A stretch of DNA of 64,000 bases. Source: DASQDN01 sp963833675 (GTDB taxonomy: Bacteria > Acidobacteriota > Terriglobia > Bryobacterales > Bryobacteraceae). Positions within the stretch are counted from its first letter, which is position 1. Each line of letters begins with the position of its first letter. The notes under the pieces are model-generated. The model saw only the letters and a program-made list of their open reading frames with translations. It was not told where the DNA came from and made no database searches. Below, in pieces: positions 61,958 to 64,000 of this stretch. Both the position numbers and the translations under genes were made by a program. Location of the stretch: positions 186,001 through 250,000 of the forward strand of contig CAWHYW010000032.1 in NCBI GenBank assembly GCA_963833675.1, in the 5' to 3' direction.

Positions 61958-62659
61958 TCATAGACTCACGAATTCCTCTAAAGCTTTCAAATTCAATCGG
62001 CCCGTGTAGATCGCCATGCCTAAGGCTGAGTGGATTTTCATCGATTCCAAAGCTCGGATGTCATCGAGAGTAGTAATTCCGCCGGCCGCAGTAATCTCGT
62101 GTTTTGTGGCGGAGCGAAGGCGTTGAAACCAGTCAAGATCGGTACCTTGCATCATTCCCTCTTTGTCGACGTACGTGCAAAGGAAACCGCCACAGTATGG
62201 CTCGAGTTGACGAATGACATCTTCGGCAGTGTAGTCCGTCGACTCCCGCCAGCCTTTCACAACGATCCGCCCACCTTTGGAATCGAGCGCAAGCAGGACT
62301 TTGGCTGGATCGACAGTAGCGGTGAGCGATTGAAGGAAATCCAAATCTGGACCCTTTGCTCCAAAGGCGGCTGTCCCCACGATTACTTTATCTACGCCAA
62401 GATCAACAAGGCGCCGGGCCTTTTCAGGAGTGCGCACGCCGCCTCCCACACGAATCCGAGCCCTGGCGGCAATCCATTCCACAATGTCCTCGTTTGCGCC
62501 AGTCCCGATGGCTGCGTCGAGATCGATAACCTGAATCACCGGGAACGCGGCGAACTTATCGAGCATCTCCTGAGGGCTGCCGCCCTCCAGCGCCTTCTCC
62601 CGGCCCTGGACTAGCTGAACGACTTTGCGACCCTGAAGATCGATGCAGGGTATGATCAC
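61958..62659 (-). CDS. hisA: Phosphoribosylformimino-5-aminoimidazole carboxamide ribotide isomerase
   Basis: The 233-residue TIM barrel starts MIIPCIDLQGRKVVQLVQGR, with the catalytic Asp of the first strand (CIDLQ). IRVGGGVRTPEKARRLVDLG and ITAAGGITTLDDIRALESMK supply the two phosphate-binding loops. The second catalytic residue corresponds to the Asp in TYVDKEGMMQGTD. It performs the fourth step of histidine synthesis. The start overlaps the hisF stop as ATGA, as in many his operons. The CPE is intact and full length. Confidence 0.96.
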   Translation of the reverse strand: MIIPCIDLQGRKVVQLVQGREKALEGGSPQEMLDKFAAFPVIQVIDLDAAIGTGANEDIVEWIAARARIRVGGGVRTPEKARRLVDLGVDKVIVGTAAFGAKGPDLDFLQSLTATVDPAKVLLALDSKGGRIVVKGWRESTDYTAEDVIRQLEPYCGGFLCTYVDKEGMMQGTDLDWFQRLRSATKHEITAAGGITTLDDIRALESMKIHSALGMAIYTGRLNLKALEEFVSL

Positions 62660-63423
62660 GAACGTACTCTCCTCACCGGTACACCTTCTGCTTCGAGGTA
62701 TTGTTTCAGGTCGTCCACAGTGTAAGTGCCGTAATGGAAGATCGATGCCGCAAGTGCTGCGTCGGCTTCGCCGTCTTCGAAGACTCGCAAAAAGTCTTCG
62801 GGCTTACCTGCGCCGCCAGAGGCGATCACCGGAACTTTCACGGCGCGGGAGACCTCTCGGGTGAGGCTGCAATCGAAGCCTGTCTGCACTCCATCGGTAT
62901 CCATCGAGGTAAGCAGAATCTCCCCAGCGCCAAGTTGCTCGCCACGGCTGGCCCACTCGATCGCGTCGATACCTTCGTCAACACGGCCGCCCTTCGTGAA
63001 GACATTCCAGGCAAAGTCCGAGCGACGCCTGGCGTCAATGGCGAGAACGACAGCTTGCGAACCAAACTCACGGCTGAGTTCATTTATGAGCTCGGGACGG
63101 CGGACAGCGGAAGTATTCACGCTGATCTTATCCGCCCCGGACAAAAGAATTCGGCGCGCATCGTCCACCGACCTGATACCGCCGCCGACCGTTAGCGGAA
63201 TGAATACCTTTCTTGCCGTGCGCGCGACGACATCTGCCATGGTGTCGCGACCATCGCTCGATGCCGTGATATCGAGAAAGACGAGTTCGTCCGCCGACTG
63301 CTGATTGTATCGATCGGCCAGTTCGACCGGATCGCCGGCATCACGCAGGTTAACGAAATTGACTCCCTTGACGACACGTCCTGCGGTGACGTCCAGGCAG
63401 GGGATAATTCTTTTGGCAAGCAT
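62656..63423 (-). CDS. hisF: Imidazole glycerol phosphate synthase, cyclase subunit
   Basis: The 255-residue protein begins MLAKRIIPCLDVTAGRVVKG, with catalytic Asp in CLDV. Other conserved stretches are FIPLTVGGGIRSVDDARRIL, KISVNTSAVRRPELINELSR, ILLTSMDTDGVQTGFDCSLT (second catalytic Asp) and VPVIASGGAGKPEDFLRVFE. It closes the imidazole ring using ammonia from HisH. Only 3 bases separate it from hisH, and it overlaps hisA by 4 bases. Confidence 0.97.
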   Translation of the reverse strand: MLAKRIIPCLDVTAGRVVKGVNFVNLRDAGDPVELADRYNQQSADELVFLDITASSDGRDTMADVVARTARKVFIPLTVGGGIRSVDDARRILLSGADKISVNTSAVRRPELINELSREFGSQAVVLAIDARRRSDFAWNVFTKGGRVDEGIDAIEWASRGEQLGAGEILLTSMDTDGVQTGFDCSLTREVSRAVKVPVIASGGAGKPEDFLRVFEDGEADAALAASIFHYGTYTVDDLKQYLEAEGVPVRRVRS

Positions 63424-63426
63424 CGG

Positions 63427-64000
63427 CTACAACTCCACGAAGTTCTGAACTACCTTCATGCCGATAGGGCCTGATTTTTCAGGGTGAAATTGGACGCCGA
63501 AGATGTTCCCTTGCTCCAGTGCGGCGGTGTAAGGAAAACTGTAAGTGGATGTTGCGGCAGTAGATTCGGTGACCGGCACGAAATAGCTATGTGCGAAGTA
63601 GACGTGCGATTGAGGCGCTAAACCGTTCAGCAGCCGCGCAGGTTTGGTGAATTCGAGCGTATTCCAGCCCATATGCGGTACTCGGGCATCAGCAGGAAAG
63701 CGATCGACAGCACCTTTGAAAAGTCCCAACCCTGTTACTTCGTTAGCCTCGCAGCTTCGCTGAAATAAAGCCTGCATGCCAAGACAAATTCCGAGATACG
63801 GTACGCCGGCACGGATCCGATCCATCAACGTAGCTCGGACGCCGAGTTCGTCTAGCGATCGCATCAACTGCCCGAAATGCCCAACACCCGGGAGAATGAT
63901 TTTCGATGCGTTTTCCAATCCTTTGCTGTCGGTCACCAGTTGATACTTCGCGCCGATCGCATCGAGGGTATTCTGCACCGAGCGAAGATTGCCGGCGCCA
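63427..64000 (-). CDS. hisH: Imidazole glycerol phosphate synthase, glutamine amidotransferase subunit (N-terminus off the right edge)
   Basis: The frame is open to position 64000; its first readable residues are GAGNLRSVQNTLDAIGAKYQ, which align with the usual HisH start (DYGAGNLRSV), so only about 7 residues are missing. The Cys nucleophile lies in YLGICLGMQALFQRSCEANE, and the His-Glu pair in GVQFHPEKSGPIG. SKIILPGVGHFGQ is the oxyanion-strand region. It supplies ammonia to HisF. The in-frame ATG at 63978 would cut the GAGN motif and is not the start. Confidence 0.95.
   Translation of the reverse strand, partial: GAGNLRSVQNTLDAIGAKYQLVTDSKGLENASKIILPGVGHFGQLMRSLDELGVRATLMDRIRAGVPYLGICLGMQALFQRSCEANEVTGLGLFKGAVDRFPADARVPHMGWNTLEFTKPARLLNGLAPQSHVYFAHSYFVPVTESTAATSTYSFPYTAALEQGNIFGVQFHPEKSGPIGMKVVQNFVEL

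Noticed and set aside
1..64000. CRISPR arrays, tRNA or rRNA genes, prophage or origin of replication
   Set aside because: No regularly spaced direct repeats, cloverleaf-like segments, phage structural genes or DnaA-box clusters were recognised on either strand by reading; a dedicated scan was not possible.

Overview
The window looks like chromosomal DNA of a soil-type member of the Acidobacteriota, most likely near Solibacter/Bryobacter (Bryobacterales). This is inferred from family content: a long BACON-like secreted protein ending in the Solibacter-type C-terminal domain (TIGR03437), an Oar-like TonB receptor with a carboxypeptidase-regulatory domain, a CRTAC1/ASPIC-UnbV plus TPR protein, a PEP-CTERM CHRD protein, several Gfo/Idh/MocA oxidoreductases with Tat-type leaders, and the rpsA-HU/IHF-HIT gene order. 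No tRNA, rRNA, CRISPR array or prophage was seen.

Layout. 1-5.3 kb: partial oxidoreductase, stress-type glycine-zipper protein, HIT, HU/IHF, rpsA (with a clear sigma70-type promoter), SIMPL protein and CHRD/PEP-CTERM protein. 5.4-7.4 kb: a scar of two transposase remnants (IS1380-like against IS1182-like) and broken small genes. 7.4-13.1 kb: a pentose (probably L-arabinose) operon of symporter, small membrane protein, fucose-isomerase-like isomerase, ribulokinase and L-ribulose-5-P 4-epimerase, nearly every gene frameshifted. 13.1-15.2 kb: intact oxidoreductase plus sugar-phosphate isomerase pair. 15.2-19.9 kb: YciI/sigma pair (sigma gene internally deleted), a broken ada-oxygenase-alkB DNA-alkylation operon, an S4 protein and a DUF4239 protein, all frameshifted. 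20-28.2 kb: frameshifted TonB receptor divergent from a CRTAC1-TPR gene and a PQQ-type beta-propeller gene.

28-45 kb: VOC protein, methyltransferase, IclR regulator, ABM-like and SMP-30 proteins, intact carAB, a large GT-C-like membrane protein, a tandem pair of Gfo/Idh/MocA enzymes, FmdB zinc ribbon, an S41 peptidase lacking the usual catalytic lysine, YjdF, DUF1003 and a lytic transglycosylase. 45-50 kb: ECF sigma gene, then three tightly packed genes (DUF6345-like protein with a caspase-like His-Gly/Ser-Cys pattern, a possible propeptide-like protein, and a 747-residue protein with two homologous modules). This is the best candidate for an undescribed system. 50-54.5 kb: DoxX/di-heme cytochrome/small HTH operon divergent from an ECF sigma gene, DUF4112, a zinc-finger protein and a LytTR regulator. 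54.5-60.6 kb: inositol-3-phosphate synthase, epimerase, Lys-rich secreted peptide and the TIGR03437 protein. 60.6-64 kb: PLD-type synthase after hisH-hisF-hisA, hisH running off the right edge.

Indels that break frames are concentrated between about 5.6 and 28.3 kb, while 30-60 kb is almost free of them. From the sequence alone I cannot tell real gene decay from a poorly polished assembly stretch. Joined products for the broken genes were read by following homology-like protein text across frames, so their frameshift positions are approximate.
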